From: Colletotrichum lupini
Taxonomy: Eukaryota; Ascomycota; Sordariomycetes; Glomerellales; Glomerellaceae
Direction of reading: 5' to 3'
DNA: 64,000 nucleotides
Assembly: GCF_023278565.1 (NCBI RefSeq)
Contig: NC_064681.1
Location: forward strand, 2,356,001-2,420,000
Positions 1-11,000 of this stretch are shown here, in pieces; the first letter of the stretch is position 1, and every line of letters begins with the position of its first letter. The notes under the pieces are model-generated. The model was given only the letters and a program-made list of their open reading frames with translations. It was not told the DNA's origin and did no database searches. A program made the position numbers and the translations under genes.

Positions 1-1065
1 AGCAACATAATTAATCATCCTACAATACGCAATCATCAAAATGCAGCCATGGACGTGAAATCACCTCCTCTCCATAGATCCCAACATCAAAACGCAGCAA
101 CATAGCGGCTGCCCCATCAAATACACCACCCCCTACACCGTTGGACCCCCCCCCCCCTTCTCGGGGCCTGTCAGCCTGCCCGACACCACCGGCATCTCGT
201 CGCTCAAAACGGCAGGTCCAGGTTTCCCCCCTCACCACACGTCTCATTGGATCATGACCGGCACCTTCAAGAGAAAGCTCATCGACCTTTGAGAGGAGAG
301 AGGGGGAGTCAAGACATGGCAATCATGTCATATGCATCTTTTCTTGTTTTCGCTCACCAATCCTTTTTTTCCCGCGCCGTTTTATCCGTGTGTTTTCCCT
401 TCTCAACCACTATTGCAGGATAAACGAGATTAGGCAGCAGTCGCGATTCTGACCTTGAGTTGTTGTCCGTTCCTACCGGAGCGAGCAACATCTTTCATCA
501 GAACCTAGGAGCCTCTCTCTTTCACTCATGACACAAACTCAAGGTCAAGGAACTAGACGGACACGCAAGGCACTCATACGTAGACAGGGAATCTAATTAT
601 ACGCTGACAATCTTTACCCCAAAAAGTAATCAAGTTCTTTCAAACATAATACACACTTGAGCCTCCTGGCCGTGGTGATCTGTCTTCGTGATATGTACTT
701 CATGTGCGTTAGAAACGTCTTCAAACGACCCCTCTCCCTTCTCACGCTCCATGGTTCCCAGGCAAGGATGAGAAAGAGATAGGCAGAGAGACCGATGAAC
801 AAACGAGCACACTTCAACCACCGAGTATAAAAACGCCCCCAAAGCCAAAGCCTCAACGCACTCCCCATTGGGCTTCTTTATTTCCCACTCCCCAAAAACT
901 TGTTTTGACGACGCCAGGCAATGCAATTAATGAGCGCCTTCCCCACCGTTTCGTCTTTCCTTCCGTTCCATTCTTTCTCTCGTTCGTGTCGAGAATCAAA
1001 ACATTAAGGGAACCTCGCTGTCCAAAATAAAACATTAAAATGACGATGACAAACCCTCACGGGGT
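1..1065. other. Non-coding flank, no gene seen
   Basis: No recognisable protein or RNA gene. Short overlapping open frames here lack family motifs and plausible splice continuations. A 12-base C run lies at 146-157. The right end is the 3' flank of the EMP70 gene that terminates at 1066. A gene cut by the window edge cannot be excluded. Confidence 0.6.
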
Positions 1066-3419
1066 TTAGTCTGCCTTGATTGCTCTGTCCGCACAACGTC
1101 AGCTTCTTTTTCCCCATAAGAATCCGGAGAGTGAGTGAAAGGAAGAAAGCTTACCCATAAATCCTCCGAACAAACGCGTACGCGCTCAGGAACCCCACCG
1201 TCCCCGTCAGGAGACCGTATACACAACACGCCATGAAGCTGTAGCTGAAGAAGAGCATACTGCTCACGAAGCCGGTAATGTGCAACTTGAAAAAGTAGTA
1301 CCATACGCAGTACAAGAACACCCACACGGCGCTCCCACCGCCGACGGCGAACGACTGCCACCACCATTTGTAGTTCTCGGCGCACAGCCGAACGTAAATT
1401 GTCACGACCGTCACCTCGGCAATCGTCACAATCAGAATCACCGACACCACGGCCAGGAACCCAAACACGTAGTAGTAGCCGCTCTTGTCCTGCCAGACGG
1501 ACTGGAACACGAACAGCAGCTCAATAAAAATGACCGCAAAGGGAATCAGCCCCGCGAGCAGGACAGACTGCCACGACTTGATGTACCACGCCTGCCGGGG
1601 CACCTGGCGCGGCGCGACGCTCGTCTTGGTCGGGTGCTCCCATTTGGCGCTGCGGACGAAGCCGAACCAGGAGCCGGCGTAGACGAGGGGCACCTGGATG
1701 CAGAGCCAGAGGAAGATGATGGCGACGAGAGTGCCAAAGGGGATTGCCGTGCTTGAAGCCTGTGCCCAGACGAATAGGTTAAGGATAAAGATGATGCCAA
1801 AGAGGAGGCCGGGGAAGAGGACGGCGGTGACGAGCGCGTTCTTGCGGAAGTCCTGGCCGTCGAACGTCTTGTAGACGCGCGCTGAGAAGTAGCCCGAGAA
1901 GAGGCCAGCGAAGACGAAGAGGCCGACGCCGACACTGATGAAGCCGCCGCGGAAGCTAGGGTTAAGGACGCCGAGGGCGCTTAGCAGAACGAGACCAACC
2001 GCCATGAAGAGCAGCTGCATGCCGGATCCGACGAGCGGGGCCAGCAGGTAGCCGTGACGGGGCGTCCGGAAGACGTCGGCGTGCAGCAGCTTCCAGCCCG
2101 TGACGTCCTCGAGTGCCTCTTCGTCAGACGACACGTCGGCGTCGTTTTCGGCGTCAATTCCGGCTCCCTGATCGAGCAGTCCGCCGGTCTTCTCAGAAAG
2201 TCGGGGCGATTTGTTGCCGGCCGTCTTCTTGCGCTTCAGCTTTGGCTTGCCGTCCTCGAGGGGCACCTCCTTGTAGCCCTTGATATCGGAGCGGATCGTT
2301 CTCGCGAGAATCATCAGGACAATGCCCGTGAGCAGACCGCAGATAATGAGCGAGTTGACAATGGCCAGCCAGTGAATCTTTTGGCCCTCCTCCTGATTGA
2401 CAAAGTACAGATCCCAGCGGCGTGACCACTCGACGTTGTTGTCCTCGCGGAAGTAGACGGAATAGGTATAGGGCACGGTCAACTTGGCGCCGTCGTCGGC
2501 GAGGTCTTCGTCATCGTCGGTAGCGGGGTGGTATGAGGAGGAATCGAGGTTCTGCTGCTGCTTTGGCGTCTCGGAGGACTTATTCGGGGCGAGGTAGAGC
2601 TCGAAATTCTGGTCAATATTCTGCAAATCCGCGGGGCACCCACTCTCGTCGCGCTTGTTATTGGGTCCGATGCTCTTGGGGTACACCTCGAAGCCGACGA
2701 CGACTTTACCGCCGCGCTCGCCCGCCTTCCCGGGGGCTTTGCGCCAACGGATGACAATGGTGTGGTGGTTGTTGAGGAAGTAGCGCGGCTTCCCGCTGCT
2801 GGCCGAGTAATCCGTGAAGCCGAGCTTGAAGCCGGCGGCGTAGTACTTGCGGCTCTTGTCGACGGTTACGAAGCTCGTGGCACCGGGGAGGTTATCGACG
2901 ATCCATTCGGTGACGTAGCCATCGTGTACCATGTCCTTTGCGCGGCGCATGTCCTTGCGGCTCATCTCGCGGTTGCACAGCAAGTTGCACGGCTTGTCCT
3001 GTCCGACGACCAGGTCAATGTCGGATGTCTTGATCCTGTCGCCGCGGAGGACCTCGCCGAGGTTCAGGGGGGTGCTTTGTCCGCTAAGCAGTCCCGTGCC
3101 GGGCTTGCGCTGGCCCGTCGGCGGGCACACGAAGGGGAGGTCGTAGTAGGCATACTGCAGCTGAGTGTTGTCGGAGTAGACCTTGTTCACGAGTAAGGGT
3201 ACCTGCTCGCCGTCCTTATAGCTCTTGATCGACCAGCCTATAGTTTAATATCAAGGTATAGTCAGCGGGCAACTGCTCGAGCGAGAGAGAGGTGTTTGAG
3301 ATCATGAGCTGGGGGCTTCTTTCTGAGGGCAGCGAACCTGGAATGTAGAATGCGTCGGCTGGTGCGGCAAGCAACAGGGAGACGAGGCACCCCAAGCCGG
3401 CCTTGAGCACCTGTCGCAT
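1066..3419 (-). CDS. EMP70: Transmembrane nonaspanin (TM9/EMP70 family)
   Basis: Endosomal/Golgi nine-membrane-span protein of the TM9SF family, linked in yeast and animals to endomembrane sorting and metal homeostasis. Three exons: 3419-3338, 3237-1155 and 1084-1066, giving 727 aa. Exon 1 encodes a signal peptide (residues 1-23) followed by FYIPG. Splicing out 3238-3337 (CTGAC branch, TATAG acceptor) joins it to WSIKSYKDGEQVPLLVNKVY, the usual TM9 N-terminus, followed by YYDLPFVCPP. The C-terminal half holds about nine hydrophobic spans with the conserved RQVPRQAWY loop. Reading through exon 2 stops at RRIYG, but a GTAAGC...GGACAG intron (1085-1154) leads to a 19-nt last exon giving RRIYGAIKAD. 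KxD ends are the known COPI-binding Golgi-retention signal of this family. Family assignment is firm; the tiny last exon is inferred from splice signals and the family C-terminus. Confidence 0.93.
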
Positions 3420-6400
3420 TGTAATTAGGTTCGGTATTTGCGAGTTCGTCGTCGTTGTCGAATTATATCCGCATAGACCGTCTCGACGAAGTTTGTGTAA
3501 GCGGTAAAAGAGGTGACCCGATAAGATGGGTGACCTGTCCTCTGCGGTGGTGGTTGTGGTTTAATCGGGGTACCTTTCCGGCTTGGAGGGAATTAAAGGA
3601 CAATTGAGGATAAAATTAGGCCAAGTCAGGAACGCAATCAAGGTAAGACGAGTCCGGTCGCGTTCAGGTTCAGTCGAGGGTCCGTGGCTGCACGGTGTCT
3701 CTCTCCGCGCCACGCCGCCGCCGCAAATGGGTGGGAAGGCGGAATTCAAGAAAACTGGATCGGACTGGGCTGCGCAGATGTGCCGGCCCCAAAGGATCGC
3801 AAGAGGAGGAAACTCGGGGTGGTAGAAGGTGAGGTGAGGTAAGCTGAGGCGGAAACGAGTGGAATCGGTACCAAGTACCCAGGAAAGAAGTCTAAAGGTA
3901 AATTGTCAAGTATCAAGCTTCGAAATCTAGAACTCTCCCGTCTTGTTGAGAAATGACGCAAGTGAGCCCGCCGTCGGCCGTTATCGTTTTTGTTTCGAAA
4001 CGGGGTCCAACCTTGGAAGAGTGGGTGAGGATGGAAGGGCGAGTTGAGGTGTTGTTGTTGTTGTTGTTGGAAGTAGGCAGGTTGAGTGATGGGAGACAAT
4101 GCATGCAGCACGGGGGGAAGAGGCACAAGAGGAATACAAAGACACACCCTCCAGATGGAAGGGGGGGAGGGGGGGAGAGGGGATGAAGAGGCAATTGGAA
4201 GAAACCTAGGACGTTGGCGGGATGCAGCTGGCGGATGGAGGACGGGACGGAATCGGCGGGAAATAAGAACAGTTCACAAGGGGGGAGGAGATGGACAGAG
4301 CATGGGAATGGGAATGGAAATGGGAGATTCACTGGGATTGCATGGCATGAGCACATGGGCTGCGAGCATGGGGATGGATGGTCGGGATGGGGGGATCGAT
4401 GATGGGCGCACGGTTCAAGACCACTTTACATATAGGAGCCCACTGAGAGGTGAAGCATCGATCAGAGAAAGGCCCGGAATAATTCATAAATTGCTTTTAA
4501 TCATTCAACCTCAATCTGAGATGCCGTCTCCCAGCGTAGCATCGCGGTCGTCGAGTGCCATCCATCCCTCACTGTAGTCCCCAACCGACATCTGGGGGGG
4601 GAGCCTCTCTTCCCCTCTCTTCTCTTTCACAGATGGTACTTGCCTTGCCTTACATTGGATGTCAGTAGCTTTGTACTTCTAATGTAGAGTAAGGCAAGGT
4701 AGGCACGCTTCCCTACGCGCTTCAGTTCCTATCTCGCGCCTGCCAAGACCAACATGTCTCTCAATGAGAAGCGCAAGACATGAGCGGGAAGGCTTGTCGC
4801 AATTCACCCATACTCATCCGTATGCGTACCTTGAAATTCCTTTCCCAGACTCTTTGCCCAATCCCATGAACGCAAGCGGTAGTACAGACATTTCTGCAGG
4901 TAGATACCTATGTACATACGGATAGGTTGCTCACGGTTCACCCCCCCCAAGACCCTCCAAAGAGCAGGCGAGAAGTGCGCCCCAACCCCTATATCTGCCG
5001 CCGCCCGCTGTCCCGCCGCACCAATCAACATCTGCTGTTGGGGAAGCTAAATCCAACCGACACGAGGGGGGTTCACTCTTTGGGGCAGGTCGCAGCCAAA
5101 GATGAAAGGGGCGTCCGCGTCGTCACGTGTAGTTCCATTGTGATTTGTGCATTGCTTGTGTTTTACAGAATAGGATATCCAGCTAGAAAAAATTATTCTC
5201 ACGCAAGAAGAGGGAGGAATGGTTGGTTATTCGTGCACAGCTTACCTCACCTCGGAACTTGCGCCTGAGCCTCATCCTCAGCTTTGCAAGCCCTCGACTC
5301 GCGAGTCACCGCACTAGAAACGATGCCATGTGGAAACAGACGATCGATCTTATTTAGTGTGGGCAGTTTACGCGGCTCCCGCTCCCTTTAGTCAAGTTAC
5401 TATCAATAGAAACAAACGAACAAACCACTTCCGTGACCTGCCTCGTAGACGATCGCTCCCTCTCTCGAACAAACAGCATCGGGAGAGTGGGCTGTTGGAC
5501 AGTGACAGGCCGGGTGTTAAGAACGCCCAGATATCGTCATCTTTCTCCATTCCCAATGTCACGGGGGGAATTCGCATACACGGATAGTGATGCAGTTTGC
5601 TTGGTGTTATTGTGCTAATGCCAGCTTATGCCGGATAATCAAACCCCCACATTTCCTCACCCCCAAATCCCCCTCATTTGCCCAGTGACCCTCTAGTCCG
5701 AGCTTCTTGGAAAAATCATGCTGAGCGTCCGGGGCAAAAGAAACAAGGAAAAAGCGGGATAGCAGCAAAAACTCCACCGCAATCTCAATACTGGAAGCAA
5801 CAGGGGAAAATGGAAGCAACTTAATGGGCCTAGAACTTTCTGGGTGTCCGGCACGGCATGGCGGCACCTTTCTCCCGTTTTCGTCTCCACCGAGCACCTG
5901 CTTCCGGCCAGGTATACCAGGCTCCTCCGGTCCGGGCCCCTTCACTTCCGCCCCATCATCCCGTCCCGTCTCCGGAGGTGCCACTCTGCCCCGGACCATC
6001 TCCTTCTCTTGGCATTCCGGTTGGAGACGGGTTCGGCCTCTGATTATGGATTGTACTGTCTGTGTCAAACATGCCGTGTGAGGTAGGTATTATTCGGGTA
6101 TAAGTGATATGAGTAAAACCAGGACCTCGGCGCTGAGGTGTTGTCAATCTCCTAATTGATTTTAGTGTTCCTCTAGGGGTGATTCGCGCCCTTTTGTTTG
6201 GAAGAATACAAGCTTCTTCCTCCATAAATCAGTGCCATAGAGTACGTACTAGGCAGGCCTCATCAGGTCGTATAAAAAAAGTTCCAAAGGAGCCCAGATC
6301 TGAGTGATTTTGTCATATTATTACTAAGTATTGATGTGTTTATCCAATTTGCCTCTTGCTCTTTGGGTATCTTCAATTCCAACAGACAAATTTTTCAAAT

Positions 6401-6604
6401 GAATAACAAAAAAACTCCAAATCAAGGCGTCCCGAATTTTAGTATCCAAGACTCCGGTAGCCCACCAGCTCGATTCTTTACTGGTATCATCGCCATCGAA
6501 ACAAGAGAACAAAGGAAATTGCTGAAAAGGAATATCGTGCTCAAAACCCCCCATAAGTCGTAATTCGTCAATGCAAGGAAACAAGGACTTAAGCTGCAAG
6601 AATT
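3420..6604. other. Intergenic region between EMP70 and arrestin genes
   Basis: No supported gene. It contains the EMP70 promoter (EMP70 start at 3419), a purine-rich stretch with a GTT microsatellite near 4053-4069, GGGAAT/GGAAAT runs near 4300-4330, and an imperfect inverted repeat at 4643-4699. Open frames up to 163 codons on both strands have low-complexity Gly/Arg or Pro/Ser translations and no motif. Confidence 0.55.
4643..4699. repeat. Imperfect inverted repeat (hairpin)
   Basis: Left arm CCTTGCCTTACATT at 4643-4656; right arm at 4681-4699 reads AATGTA, then GAGTA inserted, then AGGCAAGG, which is the reverse complement apart from the 5-base insertion. The loop is 24 bases. It could be a stem-loop or a relic of a small palindromic element. 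No gene is attached. Confidence 0.5.
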
Positions 6605-8092
6605 TCAAGCAGCGGAGACCTCGCCTCGCCTTGCAGACAAATCGCCGTAGCTAGGCAGCACGGAAGTACCCTGGAATTCGGGTGCGGGTTGCTGCAACAA
6701 TCTCGGCTGGAGGAAAGCGTCCGCTTCCGCCTCCTCTTGCTGTGCCATCACGGCTTCGAAGGTGGGAAGGCCCATGTCGAGCGAATCGAGCTGCATGGGC
6801 GGCTCGAGGGCGACTTGCAGAGGGATGTTCAAGTTGATCTTGGAATCGCCAACGACGATGGTCAACTGCAGCGTGTAGGTGCGGGAGATTAGGCAGGCGT
6901 GGAAGGTCGGGATAAAGGTCTTTCGGGCTGTGGGCAGCTTGAAAGGAATCTGGAGAGCGGCCTTGTGAAAGATGGGAGAGGAGCGGTCCTTGCTCGAGCG
7001 GCGACTGTTGCTCTGACGCTGGCTGTCCGAGTCGGAGGGGCTGCCTTCACGCATGCCATCGCTGGAGTATCCGGAATCACGGCGGGCGGTGGAGGCCAGT
7101 TGCTGGCGCCAAGCAACCTTGTCAACCGATGTGGAGAAGAGGGAAACGGAGGTTTGGTATGCGAGCTGCTGGGTCATGGCATATGCCTCTTGGCTGTTCC
7201 CCATGTTGGGGAGCGACGACATGGGCGTTGCGCCGTACCAGGTCTGAGCTTGGATCTTGGCCGAGACGGTGCTGACCTTGGGAGGCAGGATATCGGCAGA
7301 GGTAGGCTCAAAGTTGAGGTTGACCAAGACTGAGCCCTCGGAGGCTCCGCGGCCGTCGGCAGTCAGGTAGACGGCACCAGGCTGAGCGGTTGCGGCTGTG
7401 ACAGTGCCCTGCTTGGAGGAAAAGATGTTCTTGCGAATGGTCTTTGTCTTGTTGAGGGCGTAGTTCTTGTCCTGCTTGGTGATGTTCAGAGGCGGGTCCT
7501 CGGGGGATCGAGGGAGGACTTTGATGTGGTGGGTGTCCTCCATGACCTTGATCGGCTTTCCGCTGAGCTCGTCCTGTCGCACAACGCGGGCCTTGATGAC
7601 ATACTGGACCTGGGCCATATCGGGGGCCATGTCATCCCTCTCCCAGCCGCCCATGGTCGGGGGCAGACGCATGTGGTAGTCTTGGATGTAATCGTACTGA
7701 GCCTTGTGAGTACAAGCACTCATCGTCAGTTGGTGGGGAATGACGAAGTTGAAGGGAATGGTGTAAGCCCTGCCGGCCTCGAAAATCCGGGGTACGGGGT
7801 AGGCGGAAGCGGGAATGGGCATCTCGAGCTTCAGAAAGGTGTGAGAAGAGAGCTGAGGAATCTGAACGGCGTCAAGGCGAGTCCTCGAGATGCCGATCAG
7901 GATGATCTGAACAAAATCGAATCGGCTGTCATGGCTGGGCGTGATGGTGACCTCTCCAGAAATGGGGTTACCCGAGGTGTAGACCTTGGAGCTGTAGTGG
8001 TCGTTGATCTTGACCTCGATGCTCTGCTTCCTGGTGGAAGCAGGCTGTCGAGCAAAGGAGATGACCGAGCTCATGTCACTGTGGCTCGACAT
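6605..8092 (-). CDS. Alpha-arrestin-like protein
   Basis: Single-exon 495-aa protein. Residues about 20-215 read as an arrestin N-type beta-sandwich (IEVKINDHYSSKVYTSGNPI, SGEVTITP, then a long segment including PRIFEAGRAYTIPFNFVIPH). A second beta-rich arrestin-C-like half follows, ending near FIPTFHACLISRTYTLQLT. Fungal alpha-arrestins act as cytosolic adaptors linking HECT ubiquitin ligases of the Rsp5 type to membrane transporters. An LPSY sequence at residues 479-482 fits the LPxY variant of WW-binding PY motifs; a canonical PPxY is not seen. A Ser-rich segment around residues 340-370 could be a phosphorylated linker. The start is the first ATG of the frame; no splice signals are needed. 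Which transporter it serves cannot be told. Confidence 0.82.
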   Translation of the reverse strand: MSSHSDMSSVISFARQPASTRKQSIEVKINDHYSSKVYTSGNPISGEVTITPSHDSRFDFVQIILIGISRTRLDAVQIPQLSSHTFLKLEMPIPASAYPVPRIFEAGRAYTIPFNFVIPHQLTMSACTHKAQYDYIQDYHMRLPPTMGGWERDDMAPDMAQVQYVIKARVVRQDELSGKPIKVMEDTHHIKVLPRSPEDPPLNITKQDKNYALNKTKTIRKNIFSSKQGTVTAATAQPGAVYLTADGRGASEGSVLVNLNFEPTSADILPPKVSTVSAKIQAQTWYGATPMSSLPNMGNSQEAYAMTQQLAYQTSVSLFSTSVDKVAWRQQLASTARRDSGYSSDGMREGSPSDSDSQRQSNSRRSSKDRSSPIFHKAALQIPFKLPTARKTFIPTFHACLISRTYTLQLTIVVGDSKINLNIPLQVALEPPMQLDSLDMGLPTFEAVMAQQEEAEADAFLQPRLLQQPAPEFQGTSVLPSYGDLSARRGEVSAA

Positions 8093-11000
8093 TTTGGCTG
8101 ATTGATGGTAGATGGAGCTGGTTGGGTGTGATGATGACGATGATGGGAATGTCCCCGAGGTGGGGTGCGTAGCTTATATGTATGTAGACGAAGGCTTGAG
8201 TGAAGATCCCCCAGGTATTAGATGGGAACCAGATGGAGTCTTGTAAGTGACGATATGGTAATGAAACCAAGATGAAAGCCTGTGAGTGGTACGGAGAAAT
8301 ATAGACATTTCCATGACAAAAGGGTGGGCGAGGCGTGTCTCTTTAAGGTCGGGTCAATGTCAAGGATGGGAAGGGAGTAGATGGATGGGCAGGAGTGCAA
8401 TGCAGCGTGATTGTTTGACTCGACTCGACTCGACTTGAGCAGATCCATGGCAGCAAACGCCGGGGCCGGAAACAACCTGGAAACCCTCCACCGTCGACGT
8501 CTTCCTCGCACTTGCAAAGGGCGGGCTCCTCATCCTCAGCCTGCGTGATGGAGGGAGGTGGGAAACGTACCGGTACCTGGCCAAGGTACATGAGGTACTC
8601 GGATGAGGTACCGACATTTTGAGAGAGGGTGGGTGGTGGGTGGCAGGCAGGTCCCCGGGCGGGAGACTTGCGGTTGCACGGGCAGTGGCCGAGACGGGAA
8701 CTTGAACTGCCTGCCCTGCTGTTGACCGGTTGTTCAGTGTGTTCAGGGTGCAAAGGAAGGTGAAAAGTGGAGCAGAAGACAGCAGAAAGACAAAATCTGA
8801 AGGATGGGATCCACTAGAATGGTGGATGGCATGGCGGATGACTGGCGCTCCCAAAGGCGAGCTTAGGTGCTTGGTCTCGACAAGTGACGCCCTTCCTGTC
8901 GAGCTTACCTTATACAATTATGCGCTAGAGACATCCCCAGCGCTGTAGGGCATGCTCCGACTCCCATTCCCTCTGTAAGGTAAGGTAGGTAGGTAGACTG
9001 AGTAACTGTACGGAGTAGCCCACCGGTTGTTGGACGCAACTAGGTGGAGACCCCGAGACTCCGACCCTCAAAACGTCGCCAGCTGCGATAGAACGGCGTG
9101 AAAGGCGTGAATGGCAGCTATGACTCCGTCTGCTGCTCCGCAACTTCTCTGGGCCATCCAGGTTTCTTGTCACAGGTTTCCCATTTTCGAATTAGCTAAG
9201 GTACCTTGGTATCGAATACCTGTTGAAGGTATTTTACCTAAGCTCATTAAAGGTTTCTCGACATCAAAGTCCATTGTTGCACAGAGAAGGATTCAACTGC
9301 AACAGACCCTGATTTCCAATGCTCCAAATGATGCCATGTAGACCATGCAAGACGAGACGCATCCAACCCCAGACTCACAAGTTAAGGTACATTAAACAGC
9401 AATGCCTCTATTGTCTCTCCCTGCCGTTTCAAAATTAAAGGCTGCTTAGAATTCTTTGAGATTGGTAATCCATGGTTGGGAATCTCAGATTCAACTTTGC
9501 TAGCGTGTCGCACTTGCTCGCCAAAAGAGTCATCATGTCAACTTGGACGTCGTGGAAAGGCGCAGGACCCGCTTTAAAATAACGAGAACCGAGCAAGACC
9601 CTTTGACTGGACCTTCCTCCACCACCACACGGCGCCGATGATCGGCAGGTGCTCCTTACCTTCCTTTGGCAAGAACGAGACAGCAATTCCCGGCTGGTGC
9701 TAACCTCCTGATGCTTGCTGAGGCGGTAAGGCATGGAAAGCACCTCAATAGTGTCTGAATCAAGGGAAACTTTCATCTTCCCGGCCGATGCTTCTGACAT
9801 GCATCTCCACCCACTCGGATTCCCGACCATCGCCAACGGAACCCGGCTCAAGCCTCTGGTACAGTCAGTCTGCTGACATGACGGATCAAATTGGACCCTG
9901 ATGACTGTGACGCCAGCGCCAGCCAACTAGTGAAAGCTCAAGTCTCTCGCCGATCCATACTCGAGTAGAAAATGGGCAACCTCTGCGCAAAACCAGCGTA
10001 AACAACACGCAGCCCGCCTAGGCACTTGGCTGCAACCTTGGCCGAGAACCTGTCGTGCTTCCGGTACTCTCATGCATTCTCAGACCACCGACATGGCTCG
10101 ACACGCCCTACTGCCGTCACGCTGTCGTCCGACACCAAAAGCAGTCAGTCGAATCTCCCAGCGCCCTACCGGATGACATTGACGCAAAAGACAAAGACAG
10201 CACTAGCACCTGTTCAGAATAATATGTACTCGCAATGTCGCGGACCTCTGCTCTCGGAGCTCAATCGGAGCCGTGCCAGACTCCAGCCGTTGCCATCTCC
10301 AGACTGGGGAATGGGGAATCAGAACAGAGCTAAGAGAGCCGCCCCCGCGACACCACACAAGAAGCAACTCAAACCGAGGGTGATGCGGGCACGCGGGGAG
10401 CAATCATGGGATTCAAGATCCGCGACCCCAGCAATCTGCCAACGGCTGCAGCGAGCCAACGTCCAAAATGTCACATTATTATCTGCCTCCCTGCGGCCTG
10501 CCACTCCCTTCAACACCAAGTTGTGATAAGACGCACGAGACAGCAGGAGAACCACGGCCGGGCAGCCAGTGGCATACTTTTCAGCCTGCTGCCGAGGAGA
10601 AGTCTTGTTAGGTTCACTGTTCTTCAATGATCGACCCCAATCGCGTCGCCAGTCCGACACCGCTGTCCCAATCAGCAGCTTGAATTCGTTCCATCACCCT
10701 CCACGACGACTGCAGGCAAGGGTGGGAAATTTCCTTTCCAAGCACTTCACTTCGTCATGGCTGCAATACGCAGTCACACGCACCAGGCGTATTTTCAAGC
10801 ATAGGAGCAGGTGTGTCGTTGGTTGAAAAATTACAAGCCCGTCGAATAAACAAGGGCAGCCTGGGTAAACCGACACAGGGTACAAGCACACGACAGGTAC
10901 AGCAAGTAACGCAAGTACCTCTACCTCGATTCAATCGTTTTCACCCTCAAACATACGCGAGGTGGATATCGCAATCCAACGGACAAACGACGTGGATGAG

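Noticed and set aside
10026..10526. 166-codon + strand frame in the 8-13.7 kb intergenic region
   Set aside because: No motif, no splice partners, biased composition, and overlapping minus-strand frames of equal length.
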